Positions 7,677-14,686 of a stretch of 15,994 nt of DNA are shown here, in pieces. The stretch is from an uncultured Selenomonas sp. (GTDB lineage Bacteria > Bacillota > Negativicutes > Selenomonadales > Selenomonadaceae). The stretch is from NCBI GenBank assembly GCA_938045435.1, contig CALIBA010000167.1, forward strand, positions 1 to 15,994. The letters are read 5' to 3'. The position numbers and the translations under genes were made by a program. Each line of letters starts with the position of its first letter. Within the stretch, counting starts at the first letter, position 1. The notes beneath the pieces were generated by a model. That model saw only the letters and a program-made list of their open reading frames with translations. It did no database searches and was not told the origin of the DNA.

Positions 7677-8528
7677 TCATACCCCCTCGATGCTCTTTCG
7701 TATCGCTGCAAGTTCTTCAAGCCCCTGTGCAAGCTCCTCATCATTGGGGGCCTTTCCATGCCAGGAAGCCTTATTTTCCATATATGAAATATCTTTCCCT
7801 TTAATTGTTTTCATCAGAATAACGGTCGGCTTTCCTGTTCCATGATTCTTATGAAATGCTTGAAATGCACGTTCTAAGGAATCATAGTCATGTCCATCAA
7901 TCTTTATGACAGTACAGCCAAATGCCTCAAATTTTTTATCAAGCGGCGCCGTGTTCATGACATCTGCTGTTGCCCCATCAATCTGGAATCCATTGACATC
8001 CACGGCAATACAAAAATTGTCAAGCTGATAGTGTGCAGAAAACATCATTGCCTCCCACACCTGCCCTTCAGCAAGTTCTCCATCACCAAGAAGCGTATAA
8101 ACATTGATGGGTTGTCCTAGGTATTTCGCTCCCTTTGCCATGCCAGCAGCCGTTGAGACCCCCTGTCCCAGTGATCCGGTAGACATATCGACCCCGGGCG
8201 TAAGGTTCATATTTGGATGTCCCTGCAGATGAGAACCTATTCGGCGCAATGTTAAAAGTTCATCAACAGGAAAGAATCCACGATGCGCAAGCGTTGCATA
8301 AAGGCCAGGAGCAACATGTCCTTTAGAGAGAACAAAGCGGTCACGCATGGGATCTCTTGGATTTTTAGGATCGATACGCAGCTCCTTATTATATAAATAT
8401 GTGAAATACTCCGTCGATGAAAGAGATCCACCTGGATGCCCGCTTTTTGCTGCATGTGTACTGCGTAGAATTCCCTCACGCACCTTCACCGCAAAAAGAC
8501 GAAGCTTTTTCTTATCAGATGGCGTCAT
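7677..8528 (-). CDS. Transketolase, N-terminal subunit
   Basis: A 283-residue protein equal to the thiamine-diphosphate-binding first half of transketolase. It shows GHPGGSLS (30-37), FVLSKGHVAPGLYA (65-78), GSLGQG (118-123), and the cofactor motif from GDGE (148-151) to N179 in VDVNGFQIDG, which holds magnesium and the diphosphate. Separate N and C subunits are usual in archaea and many anaerobic bacteria, against one chain of about 660 residues elsewhere. ATG at 8528 follows GAGGAGG. It is the first gene of the unit driven from 8573-8601. A role in 1-deoxyxylulose or other sugar transfer is possible, but the split transketolase family is the best match. Confidence 0.94.
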   Translation of the reverse strand: MTPSDKKKLRLFAVKVREGILRSTHAAKSGHPGGSLSSTEYFTYLYNKELRIDPKNPRDPMRDRFVLSKGHVAPGLYATLAHRGFFPVDELLTLRRIGSHLQGHPNMNLTPGVDMSTGSLGQGVSTAAGMAKGAKYLGQPINVYTLLGDGELAEGQVWEAMMFSAHYQLDNFCIAVDVNGFQIDGATADVMNTAPLDKKFEAFGCTVIKIDGHDYDSLERAFQAFHKNHGTGKPTVILMKTIKGKDISYMENKASWHGKAPNDEELAQGLEELAAIRKSIEGV

Positions 8529-8572
8529 AAAACTCCTCCTCGTTGAATCACAGATAATAATACACCAAGTTT

Positions 8573-8601
8573 ATTCTAGCTCTTTTTTGTGTTGTGTGCA
8601 A
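8573..8601 (-). promoter_or_regulatory. Candidate sigma-A promoter of the transketolase unit
   Basis: Minus strand TTGCAC (8596-8601), 17-base spacer, TAGAAT (8573-8578). The -10 box matches 5 of 6 consensus bases. It lies about 45-75 bases before the start codon, and the -35 box lies within the large palindrome at 8585-8621. Confidence 0.6.
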
Positions 8602-8621
8602 TATATAAACACAACACAAAA
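8585..8621. promoter_or_regulatory. Perfect 13-base-arm palindrome overlapping the transketolase promoter (putative operator)
   Basis: TTTTGTGTTGTGT at 8585-8597 is an exact inverted copy of ACACAACACAAAA at 8609-8621, with an 11-base AT-rich centre. Within each arm TTGTG is directly repeated. The palindrome covers the -35 box and part of the spacer, the classic position for a repressor site. The centre-to-centre arm spacing is about two helical turns, fitting a dimer or tetramer on one face of the DNA. No T-run follows it, so it is not a terminator. The binding protein is unknown. Confidence 0.7.
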
Positions 8622-8644
8622 TTGAATGCTTACTTGCATCAATG

Positions 8645-8673
8645 AAAAAGCTATCCCATAAACGAGACAGCTT
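8645..8673 (-). terminator. Rho-independent terminator of RNase J
   Basis: On the minus strand AAGCTGTCTCGT (8662-8673) pairs, with wobbles, with ATGGGATAGCTT (8648-8659), followed by further U residues. It begins about 12 bases after the stop at 8685. Confidence 0.72.
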
Positions 8674-8684
8674 CATTTCAGTTC

Positions 8685-10373
8685 TTAGATTTCCATAATA
8701 ATCGGCAGAATCATCGGCCGGCGGCGTGTCTTATCAAAAAGATAGCGGCTGAGTGCATCACGTACATTGGATTTGATTGCTGACCACTCACGTACATTCT
8801 CATCCTCACACCGATCAAGCGCCTGCTGCACACGTGCCCGCGCTTCATCCATCAAGGCTTCTGACTCACGCACATAGACAAAACCGCGTGATACAATATC
8901 CGGTCCTGAAACAACGCAATTGGTCTGCCGATCCATTGTCACAACAATGATTAGGATGCCGTCTTGTGAAAGCTGACGTCTGTCACGCAGGACAATATTA
9001 CCTACATCACCAACGCCCAATCCATCGACCATAACCATCCCAGCCTGTACGCGGCCGGCAACCTGTCCTTTTTCCCTCGTAAATTCAAGAACCTGCCCAT
9101 TCTCGCTGATAAAGATATTCTCTTTTGGCATACCAAGTTCTCGTGCAAGATTCGCATGCTGTACAAGATGATGATATTCACCATGGACCGGCATAAAGAA
9201 CTGCGGCCGTACAAGATTATGCATGAGTTTAAGCTCTTCACGGCTCCCATGCCCAGAAACGTGAATCCCCTTATCTCGGCCGTAAATAACATGAGCGCCA
9301 AGCTTCATCAAATTATCTACAGTTTTTGAAACGAGTTTCTCATTGCCAGGGATTGGGGTGGCTGAGATGATGACAGTATCTCCCGGCACGATCGTAATCT
9401 TTCGATGATCCGATGTTGACATGCGGGACAAAGCAGACATTGGCTCTCCTTGACTCCCTGTCGTCACTATGACAACCTGATCGGAACGAAAATTATTGAC
9501 TTCGTCGATCCCAATGATCGTTCCCTCTGGTGCAGTCAAATAGCCAAGTTCCAGTGAAATCCCAACAACATTTTCCATGCTGCGTCCAAGCACTGCCACA
9601 CGGCGCTTATATTTCACCGCTGTATCAATCACCTGCTGAATCCGATGCACGTTTGATGAAAACGTTGCCACAATGATCCGTCCATGCACATTGTGAAATG
9701 CCTTATCAAATGCCGCACCAACTGTGCGTTCACTCGCTGTATGTCCTTCCCGTTCTGCATTTGTACTATCTGCAAGCAGGAGAAGAACACCTTTATTGCC
9801 AAGATCGGAAAACCGCTTAAAGTCTGTCATCTGCCCATCCACCGGAGTATAATCCAACTTAAAGTCCCCTGTGTGAACGATCATTCCCACAGGCGTCTTG
9901 ATGGAAAGCCCAACAGCATCTGGTATAGAATGGTTGACGCGAATGAACCCAACGCTAAAGCATCCGATATTGATAATATCACCGGCCATAACGGAATGCA
10001 GATTTCCGGAATCTACACCATTTTCCTTGAGCCGCCCCTCCAGAATTCCAAGAGTCAGTCGCGTGCCATAAACAGGTACAGGGATCTGTTTCATTACATA
10101 CGGCAATGCACCAATATGATCTTCATGTCCATGTGTTAGAACAATTGCTTTTACCTTATCTCGATTTTCAATCAAATAGGCAATATCCGGAATAACGAGA
10201 TCAACGCCCAACATATCCTCTTCCGGAAACATCAACCCAGAATCAATGACAAGAATCTCATCGTCTACACGAATGGCTGTCATATTCTTTCCAATTTCAC
10301 CGAGACCGCCAAGTGGTATCACCTGTACTTTGGGGACACCCTTTCCATGTCCGCCATTATAATTCAATGACAA
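8685..10373 (-). CDS. rnj: Ribonuclease J
   Basis: A 562-residue metallo-beta-lactamase/beta-CASP RNase with 5'-3' exonuclease and endonuclease activity, central to mRNA decay and rRNA maturation in Firmicutes. Visible features are PLGGLGEIGKNM (20-31), the zinc motif HGHEDH (81-86), HTGDFKLDYTP, beta-CASP blocks FGRSMEN-like LGRSMENVVG and TGSQGEP, SGHGSREE and MPVHGEYHH, and a conserved end RRPMILPIIME. The start is TTG at 10373, with GGAGG 8 bases upstream; a longer frame to an ATG at 10439 has no ribosome binding site and adds residues outside the family pattern. The residues before PLGGLGE (about 19) are slightly longer than in B. subtilis RNase J1. It is a single-gene unit. J1 or J2 type cannot be decided. 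Confidence 0.95.
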   Translation of the reverse strand: MSLNYNGGHGKGVPKVQVIPLGGLGEIGKNMTAIRVDDEILVIDSGLMFPEEDMLGVDLVIPDIAYLIENRDKVKAIVLTHGHEDHIGALPYVMKQIPVPVYGTRLTLGILEGRLKENGVDSGNLHSVMAGDIINIGCFSVGFIRVNHSIPDAVGLSIKTPVGMIVHTGDFKLDYTPVDGQMTDFKRFSDLGNKGVLLLLADSTNAEREGHTASERTVGAAFDKAFHNVHGRIIVATFSSNVHRIQQVIDTAVKYKRRVAVLGRSMENVVGISLELGYLTAPEGTIIGIDEVNNFRSDQVVIVTTGSQGEPMSALSRMSTSDHRKITIVPGDTVIISATPIPGNEKLVSKTVDNLMKLGAHVIYGRDKGIHVSGHGSREELKLMHNLVRPQFFMPVHGEYHHLVQHANLARELGMPKENIFISENGQVLEFTREKGQVAGRVQAGMVMVDGLGVGDVGNIVLRDRRQLSQDGILIIVVTMDRQTNCVVSGPDIVSRGFVYVRESEALMDEARARVQQALDRCEDENVREWSAIKSNVRDALSRYLFDKTRRRPMILPIIMEI

Positions 10374-10532
10374 AAAATACACCTCCAAAATGACAGGATT
10401 TTCCTTACACCCTGTCTTAAATTCATACGTTACTATCAATCGATCATGAAATCAGGATTCATCCACACGAAAATACAGCGACAAAATACAGGCTTTCTAT
10501 TTGTCGCCATACATGGAAAAAAGCAGCTTCTT

Positions 10533-10566
10533 CATTACTATAAAAAACCACGCACACATAGTAATG
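10533..10566. repeat. Inverted repeat in the RNase J leader
   Basis: CATTACTAT (10533-10541) and ATAGTAATG (10558-10566) are exact inverted copies, 9 bases each, separated by 16 bases. In RNA this gives a 9-bp stem with a large loop; in DNA it could be an operator. Its place downstream of the proposed promoter favours an RNA element. Confidence 0.45.
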
Positions 10567-10612
10567 TGAACTACCGCAGGAAAAATTTATCAGATCCATT
10601 CACTTGGTATTC

Positions 10613-10641
10613 ATTTTACCATTCTCATACACACAATGCAA
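10613..10641 (-). promoter_or_regulatory. Candidate sigma-A promoter of RNase J
   Basis: Minus strand TTGCAT (10636-10641), 17-base spacer, TAAAAT (10613-10618). The -10 box matches 5 of 6 consensus bases. It sits just downstream of the argH terminator. Confidence 0.5.
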
Positions 10642-10654
10642 ATAAAATTTATAA

Positions 10655-10684
10655 CGGCACGATCTGCATATGCAGACCGTGCCG
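10655..10684 (-). terminator. Terminator-like 30-base palindrome after argH
   Basis: CGGCACG (10655-10661) and CGTGCCG (10678-10684) flank an inner CTGCATATGCAG, so both 15-base halves pair with one wobble on the minus strand and a mismatch on the plus strand. A weak U-rich tract (UUAUAAAUUUU) follows on the minus strand, 27 bases after the argH stop. Confidence 0.65.
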
Positions 10685-10710
10685 AATGGTATTTCTAAGT
10701 GAGGACTCCC

Positions 10711-11814
10711 CTAGAGAATCTCTTGTTTTTTTTCAAGATCTGAAACGACGCGATGTTCTTCCAAAACAAGTTCCTGTGCAGCAGAGAGCTGCTGCTCTAC
10801 CTGTGCATAAGATGTTCCGCCGTAAGAATTGCGACATGCAACACATGTCTCAGGCCGAATAGCCTCATAGACATCCGCATCGAAAAGCGGTGAGAGTTTT
10901 TGATATGCCATAAGTTCCATATCACCCAACCAGATGCCGCGCGCAATACATTGTGCAACAGCCTGACCGGAAACAGCATGTGCTTGCCGGAACGGCATCC
11001 CCTTCTGAACAAGATAGTCAGCAAGATCTGTCGCGTTGGAAAAATCCGCGGCAACGGCACGGTGCATAACATCCGCATGAACCTTTATGCCCCGGATGAG
11101 TCTCTCGTAAACAGAAAGACTAAATTTCACCGTATCAATGGCATCGAAAAGCCCTTCTTTGTCCTCTTGCAAGTCCTTATTGTAGGCAAGCGGAAGCCCT
11201 TTGACCGCCATGAGCATCGCCATGAGATGCCCGACAACGCGTCCAGTTTTTCCGCGTACAAGCTCTGAAACATCAGGGTTTTTCTTTTGCGGCATCATAG
11301 ATGACCCAGTACAGTGGGCATCATCCAGTTCAACAAAAGAAAATTCACGAGAACACCAGAGAATGATCTCCTCTGACAGCCGTGAGAGATGCACCATGAG
11401 GATAGAAGCTGCCGAAAGAAACTCTATGATGTAATCACGGTCACTGACCGCATCCATACTATTTGAATAGATACGCTCAAAATTTAGTTTTTTTGCGACG
11501 AATGCCCGATCAATTGGCAGTGTTGTCCCAGCAAGTGCTCCTGCACCGAGCGGCATGAGATCAGCCCGCGCGTAAACTCCTTGGAATCGCTCAAAATCAC
11601 GTGCCAGCATACAAAAATACGCCATCAGATGATGCGCAAAGAGAATTGGCTGTGCCCTCTGAAGATGCGTATACCCCGGCATAATGACATCCTTGTTTTG
11701 CTCCGCCGTTTCCACAAGAGCCGTCTGAAGTGCAGCGATATGCTTAAGTACCTCCACAACAGAACGCCGTACGAACATATGTGTATCAAGTGCCACCTGA
11801 TCATTGCGGCTGCG
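10711..11814 (-). CDS. argH: Argininosuccinate lyase, N-terminus lost at the junction
   Basis: Cleaves argininosuccinate to arginine and fumarate, the last step of arginine synthesis. The visible part, 367 residues, begins within the first conserved block at RSRNDQVALD and includes GYTHLQRAQP (catalytic histidine region), the signature GSSMMPQKKNP of the fumarase/aspartase superfamily and its mobile catalytic loop, then KGLPLAYNKDLQEDKE. Family members have about 460 residues, so roughly the first 110 are missing. Similarity stops abruptly at 11812-11814: the residue before RSRNDQ should be Ala and instead the frame runs into Arg/Pro/Gln-rich translation of foreign GC-rich DNA. No valid start exists in the window. 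Stop TAG at 10711 is followed by a hairpin. The identification is firm; the truncation is real in this sequence. Confidence 0.95.
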   Translation of the reverse strand, partial: RSRNDQVALDTHMFVRRSVVEVLKHIAALQTALVETAEQNKDVIMPGYTHLQRAQPILFAHHLMAYFCMLARDFERFQGVYARADLMPLGAGALAGTTLPIDRAFVAKKLNFERIYSNSMDAVSDRDYIIEFLSAASILMVHLSRLSEEIILWCSREFSFVELDDAHCTGSSMMPQKKNPDVSELVRGKTGRVVGHLMAMLMAVKGLPLAYNKDLQEDKEGLFDAIDTVKFSLSVYERLIRGIKVHADVMHRAVAADFSNATDLADYLVQKGMPFRQAHAVSGQAVAQCIARGIWLGDMELMAYQKLSPLFDADVYEAIRPETCVACRNSYGGTSYAQVEQQLSAAQELVLEEHRVVSDLEKKQEIL

Positions 11815-11816
11815 CG
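11803..11816. other. Junction between two genomes (composition and homology break)
   Basis: Left of here argH continues with moderate GC; right of here the DNA has about two-thirds GC and encodes unrelated proteins. The argH match ends at 11812-11814. The short GC-rich stretch ATTGCGGCTGCGCGG at the break could belong to either side, as expected for a short-overlap misjoin. No transposon end, inverted repeat or attachment site is visible here. Confidence 0.8.
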
Positions 11817-12668
11817 GCCGATGCACGGGCCGCTGCCGAAGCCGCCGCTGCCCTGCACACGGCTGCGGATGCCACCGCCTCACTACTCGCCCGGGTTGCA
11901 GAAGACCCGACCATGACCGTCACCACACGCGAGGAAGAGCGCATCATCGCCAGCACCCTGCCGGCCGTGGGTGTGCAGGCCATGGCCGGCTTCGAGTCCG
12001 TCACCCTGCTGCTGCAGGGTGATCTGGACGTACAGACTGCCCTGCCCGTGCAGCACGGCATCACCGCCAGCGCCGGCGATGTCGTCTGGAATGGCGCCGG
12101 CAGCGGTGTGCTCACCCGCACCCTGCCTGGCCCGGTCCTGCGCGAACAGGGCGGCACCATCGAGGCCGTATCGCTCTGGATCAACCTGCCGGCCAGCGGC
12201 AAGCTGAGCGACCCGCACCTGCAGCACCTGAAAGCAGCCGACATGCCCACCATCGTCCTGCCCGACAGCGCCGGCACCCTGCGGGTGATTGCCGGCGAAT
12301 GGAAGGGCGAGCTGGGCCCGGCCGAAACCGTCCAGCCCCTGCAGCTGTGGGACGTGCACGTCAAGGCCGGCCACACCGTCACCCTGCCGCTGCCACGCAA
12401 GTGGTATGCCCAGCTGGTGATGCTGACCGGCAAGATCCACATCGACTTCTGGCCCAGCTACATCCGCTCACCAGAGCTGATCCTGCTGGACGCCCTGGGC
12501 GACGGCACCACCTTCACCACCCAGGAAGACACGCACCTGCTGGTGCTGTGCGCCGAAACCCTGAACGAAACCATCGCCGGCACCGATGCGCTGGTCTTTG
12601 CCGACCAGGCACACCTGCAGGATGCCCAGGCCCGGCTGGAAGCAGGCGGGTTCGGGACGCTGGACTGA
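11817..12668 (+). CDS. Pirin-family cupin protein, 5' end uncertain at the junction
   Basis: The frame is open from before the junction to the TGA at 12668; a start upstream of 11815 would lie in argH DNA and cannot be native. The pirin pattern is clear from GFESVTLLLQGDL onward: SAGDVVWNGAGSGV, EAVSLWINLPASGKLSDPHLQ, GTLRVIAGEWKGELGP, and a C-terminal cupin domain with DVHVKAGHTVTLPL. The usual iron ligands are absent: HPHRG is replaced by QAMAG, and the His-x-Glu after GSG(I/V) by Leu-Thr-Arg-Thr. A quercetinase-like or iron-dependent activity is therefore unlikely. The first ~30 residues after the junction are Ala-rich and unrelated to the family. ATG at 11913 is a possible true start (252 residues) but has no clear ribosome binding site. 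The family call is fairly sure; the function is unknown. Confidence 0.75.
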   Translation, partial: ADARAAAEAAAALHTAADATASLLARVAEDPTMTVTTREEERIIASTLPAVGVQAMAGFESVTLLLQGDLDVQTALPVQHGITASAGDVVWNGAGSGVLTRTLPGPVLREQGGTIEAVSLWINLPASGKLSDPHLQHLKAADMPTIVLPDSAGTLRVIAGEWKGELGPAETVQPLQLWDVHVKAGHTVTLPLPRKWYAQLVMLTGKIHIDFWPSYIRSPELILLDALGDGTTFTTQEDTHLLVLCAETLNETIAGTDALVFADQAHLQDAQARLEAGGFGTLD

Positions 12669-12706
12669 AGAAGACGCCCTCCCTGTCGAGGGACATTCTC
12701 CCTGCC

Positions 12707-12753
12707 GCTCCCGCAGCCGGGAGCCGCTGCAAAGGCCGGGTATCCCGGCCTTT
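12707..12753. terminator. Two adjacent hairpins between convergent genes
   Basis: GCTCCCG/CGGGAGC (12707-12724, 4-base loop) is followed by AAAGGCCGGG-TAT-CCCGGCCTTT (12731-12753, perfect 10-bp stem). The second has A and T at the stem base on both strands, so it can end the pirin-like gene from the left and the hydrolase from the right. The poly-U tail is short on both strands. Confidence 0.6.
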
Positions 12754-12836
12754 GGTGTTCTCAGGGACACTGTGGTGAAAATGATCGGCCCAAAGCCTGT
12801 GTCCCTCACAGGGCAAGACTTCCCTGCCTGCGGCAA

Positions 12837-13976
12837 TCATCCCCTGCCCGCGGCACGCCCGATGATCGTGCTCACCAGTGCTGCGGCCTCCCAGTGCGGC
12901 ATGTGCCCCACATCCGGCAACAGATGAATGGCCACACTGCCCGGCACGTTCAGCGCCTGCTGCCAGGGAAGCACCGCATCTTCCCGGCCATGAACCAGCG
13001 TAACCGGCACAGGAAGTGCCGCCAGAATCTCCAGAATGGAATGAACCTGGCGGCCCGTCCCATCCACGACATCGTCCACCAGCCGGTACAACTGATCCTT
13101 CGCTGAATGAATACGCGCATGCATCGCCTTCATGTAGGCCGATGAGCTGCGGAAATGTCTGACCGTCAGCGCCGCCAGAACCCTGGCCATGGCGTCGGCA
13201 TCCGGCGCTTCGATGACGCCCAGCAGAAAATCGCGATTTACTTCTTCGCCCAGTCCGCTGGTGGACAGCACCACCAGCCCGGTCAGAGAGACTGCGCCAT
13301 CCCGCACTCCGCACACAGGCCCGGCGCCCCCCGGCGGCGCCTTGCCCGAATAGCCCGATGCCGGGAACACATCCGCACCCGCTACGTTCGCAATATCCGC
13401 GGCATTCGCAACGTCGGCAGCATTCCCCGCACCTGCGACATTCACACCTTGCGCAGCGGACGAACGACACAGCCGCTCCGCCAGCATCGCTGCCACCAGA
13501 CCGCCAAAGGAATGCCCCACCAGCAACACTGGAACCGGATGCTGCGCACTGGCCTCCGCATACGCCTGCAGCGCCGTCTCCAGTGCCTGCGCAGTCTCGT
13601 CAGCGTTTTCCACCTGCGCCGTGCTCCGGCCATGCCCCGGCAAGTCGAAGGCCAACACCTGCAGCCCGGCCCGCGCCAGATTAAGCGCCATGGCCGACCA
13701 CACGCCCACATCCCCGAACATGCCGTGCACCAGTACCACACACGGACGCCTACTGGCCCCGGCAGGGTTTTCCCCAGCCAGTTCCCCGCCAGCAGCCTCT
13801 CCCGCCACAGGACCGGCCCCGCCCGCCTGCCAGATGCGTGCATGAATGTCACCAAACGGTGAGGGCAGGAAAATCCTGCGCCCTGCAGCTACCGTACCCG
13901 GCGAACCAGTCGCAGTCGACACGCCAGATGCCGTCGCTGTGGCAGATGTGCCCGAAACCACCGGAGCCCCACTCAT
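12837..13976 (-). CDS. Alpha/beta hydrolase with a repetitive insert
   Basis: A 379-residue probable cytosolic hydrolase or esterase. The fold is marked by VLVHGMFGD (oxyanion region, about 81-89), FDLPGHGRS, the nucleophile elbow GHSFGG with S156, acid D333 in GREDAVLP and H358 in VGHMPHWE, giving a full catalytic triad. An Ala/Gly/Ser/Thr-rich tail (1-32) and a Gly/Ala insert (about 51-74) extend the N-terminal part. A further insert of about 55 residues (about 173-228) between the helix after the nucleophile and the next strand carries four hexapeptides of the form N-x-A-x-x-A. ATG at 13976 overlaps the stop of the upstream acetyltransferase as ATGA and follows a GGGGGAGAGG ribosome binding site, so the two are co-translated. 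The substrate cannot be told. Confidence 0.88.
   Translation of the reverse strand: MSGAPVVSGTSATATASGVSTATGSPGTVAAGRRIFLPSPFGDIHARIWQAGGAGPVAGEAAGGELAGENPAGASRRPCVVLVHGMFGDVGVWSAMALNLARAGLQVLAFDLPGHGRSTAQVENADETAQALETALQAYAEASAQHPVPVLLVGHSFGGLVAAMLAERLCRSSAAQGVNVAGAGNAADVANAADIANVAGADVFPASGYSGKAPPGGAGPVCGVRDGAVSLTGLVVLSTSGLGEEVNRDFLLGVIEAPDADAMARVLAALTVRHFRSSSAYMKAMHARIHSAKDQLYRLVDDVVDGTGRQVHSILEILAALPVPVTLVHGREDAVLPWQQALNVPGSVAIHLLPDVGHMPHWEAAALVSTIIGRAAGRG
13371..13442 (-). repeat. Four 18-base units encoding N-x-A-x-x-A in the hydrolase
   Basis: The minus strand reads NVAGAG, NAADVA, NAADIA, NVAGAD in succession. Unit length is constant at 18 bases while third positions differ, so the repeat is an old duplication kept at protein level rather than a recent slippage. 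Confidence 0.65.
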
Positions 13977-14605
13977 GCCCTCTCCCCCGTCATGAAGCGC
14001 TGCATGAACACCAGATCCAGCCAGCGGCCGAACTTGCACCCCACCTGCAGCATGCGCCCCGTCTCCACAAATCCAAGCCGTTCGTGCAGCCGCAATGATC
14101 CGGTATTTTCCGCATCGATGGCGCCCACCATCACATGCACATCCCGGGCCTGCGCCTCGGCAAACAGCGCGTGAATCAGCGCCGTACCCAGCCCCCGACC
14201 GCGCTGGTCTGCGCGCACATGCACACTATGCTCCACGGTATGACGATAGCCCGGCCAGCTGCCACGAAAGGTGCCGAAACTGGCATACCCCAGCACAACC
14301 GGACGCGAGGCGGACAGGGCCCGACCGTCCGCCAGTACTTGCACCCCCTGCAGCCCGCCTTCCACCCCCAGAGCACCTGCCACGCCGGATGCACCGGATG
14401 ATCCGGCCTGCAGCGGCATCTCCTCCGCCACCAGCACAGGAAAACCCGCGGCCTGTCGTGCCTCAAGCCACGCCGTACGCTCGGCCAGATCCACCAGCGT
14501 TTCGGTATAGACCACCGTGGATGTGGCAATCAGGTCATTGAAGATGGCAAGAATGGCCGGCAGGTCCTCGTGCCGGGCCGTACGGATGCGAAACGAATCA
14601 GACAT
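13973..14605 (-). CDS. GNAT N-acetyltransferase, phosphinothricin/MnaT type
   Basis: A 210-residue GCN5-related acetyltransferase that would move acetyl from acetyl-CoA to an amino acid amine. The family pattern is strong: IRTARHEDLPAILAIFND at the N-terminus, GYASFGTFR, TVEHSVHVRADQRGRGLGTAL with the CoA pyrophosphate loop at about 134-140, ENTGSLRLHERLGF, and VGCKFGRWLDLVFMQ. These match Pat/MnaT enzymes acting on phosphinothricin-like or methionine-sulfoximine-like substrates; the natural substrate is not shown. A Gly/Ala-rich stretch of about 38 residues (64-101) is inserted before the GYASFG strand; usual members have about 170-180 residues. ATG at 14605 lacks a clear ribosome binding site. 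It is followed by the hydrolase with an ATGA overlap. Confidence 0.92.
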   Translation of the reverse strand: MSDSFRIRTARHEDLPAILAIFNDLIATSTVVYTETLVDLAERTAWLEARQAAGFPVLVAEEMPLQAGSSGASGVAGALGVEGGLQGVQVLADGRALSASRPVVLGYASFGTFRGSWPGYRHTVEHSVHVRADQRGRGLGTALIHALFAEAQARDVHVMVGAIDAENTGSLRLHERLGFVETGRMLQVGCKFGRWLDLVFMQRFMTGERA

Positions 14606-14686
14606 GGTGCATCACACAGGGTAAAAGCCTGCATCATACACAGACGGCCTGGCATGCCGCAGCCGCAGCGTCCCCTGTCCATCCCA

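Larger units (their letters stand above)
10374..10654 (-). other. Long non-coding leader of RNase J
   Basis: No convincing gene lies here. If the promoter at 10613-10641 is right, the RNase J mRNA has an untranslated leader of about 230 bases, unusual beside the short leaders of its neighbours. It contains the inverted repeat at 10533-10566. RNase and RNA-binding genes are often controlled through long leaders by their own product, which would be a reason for this length. Confidence 0.45.

Noticed and set aside
11781..11814. Start of the pirin-like frame upstream of the junction
   Set aside because: These bases are the antisense strand of argH, so the GTG at 11781 cannot be the native start.
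11803..11816. The junction as a natural horizontal transfer site
   Set aside because: No attachment site, tRNA, transposon end or target duplication is visible, and the right-hand genes look like ordinary chromosome of another phylum; a misjoin is simpler, though not proven.
11801..12442. Minus-strand open frames opposite the pirin-like gene
   Set aside because: High GC leaves few stops; the plus-strand frame has the family motifs and these translations do not.
12514..13470. 318-codon minus-strand frame overlapping the hydrolase
   Set aside because: It lies in another frame of the alpha/beta hydrolase gene, runs through the intergenic hairpins and antisense into the pirin-like gene, and has a Cys/Arg/Gly-rich shadow composition.
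13155..13862. 235-codon plus-strand frame
   Set aside because: Antisense to the hydrolase with its complete catalytic triad; the translation is Arg/His/Pro-rich with no family likeness.
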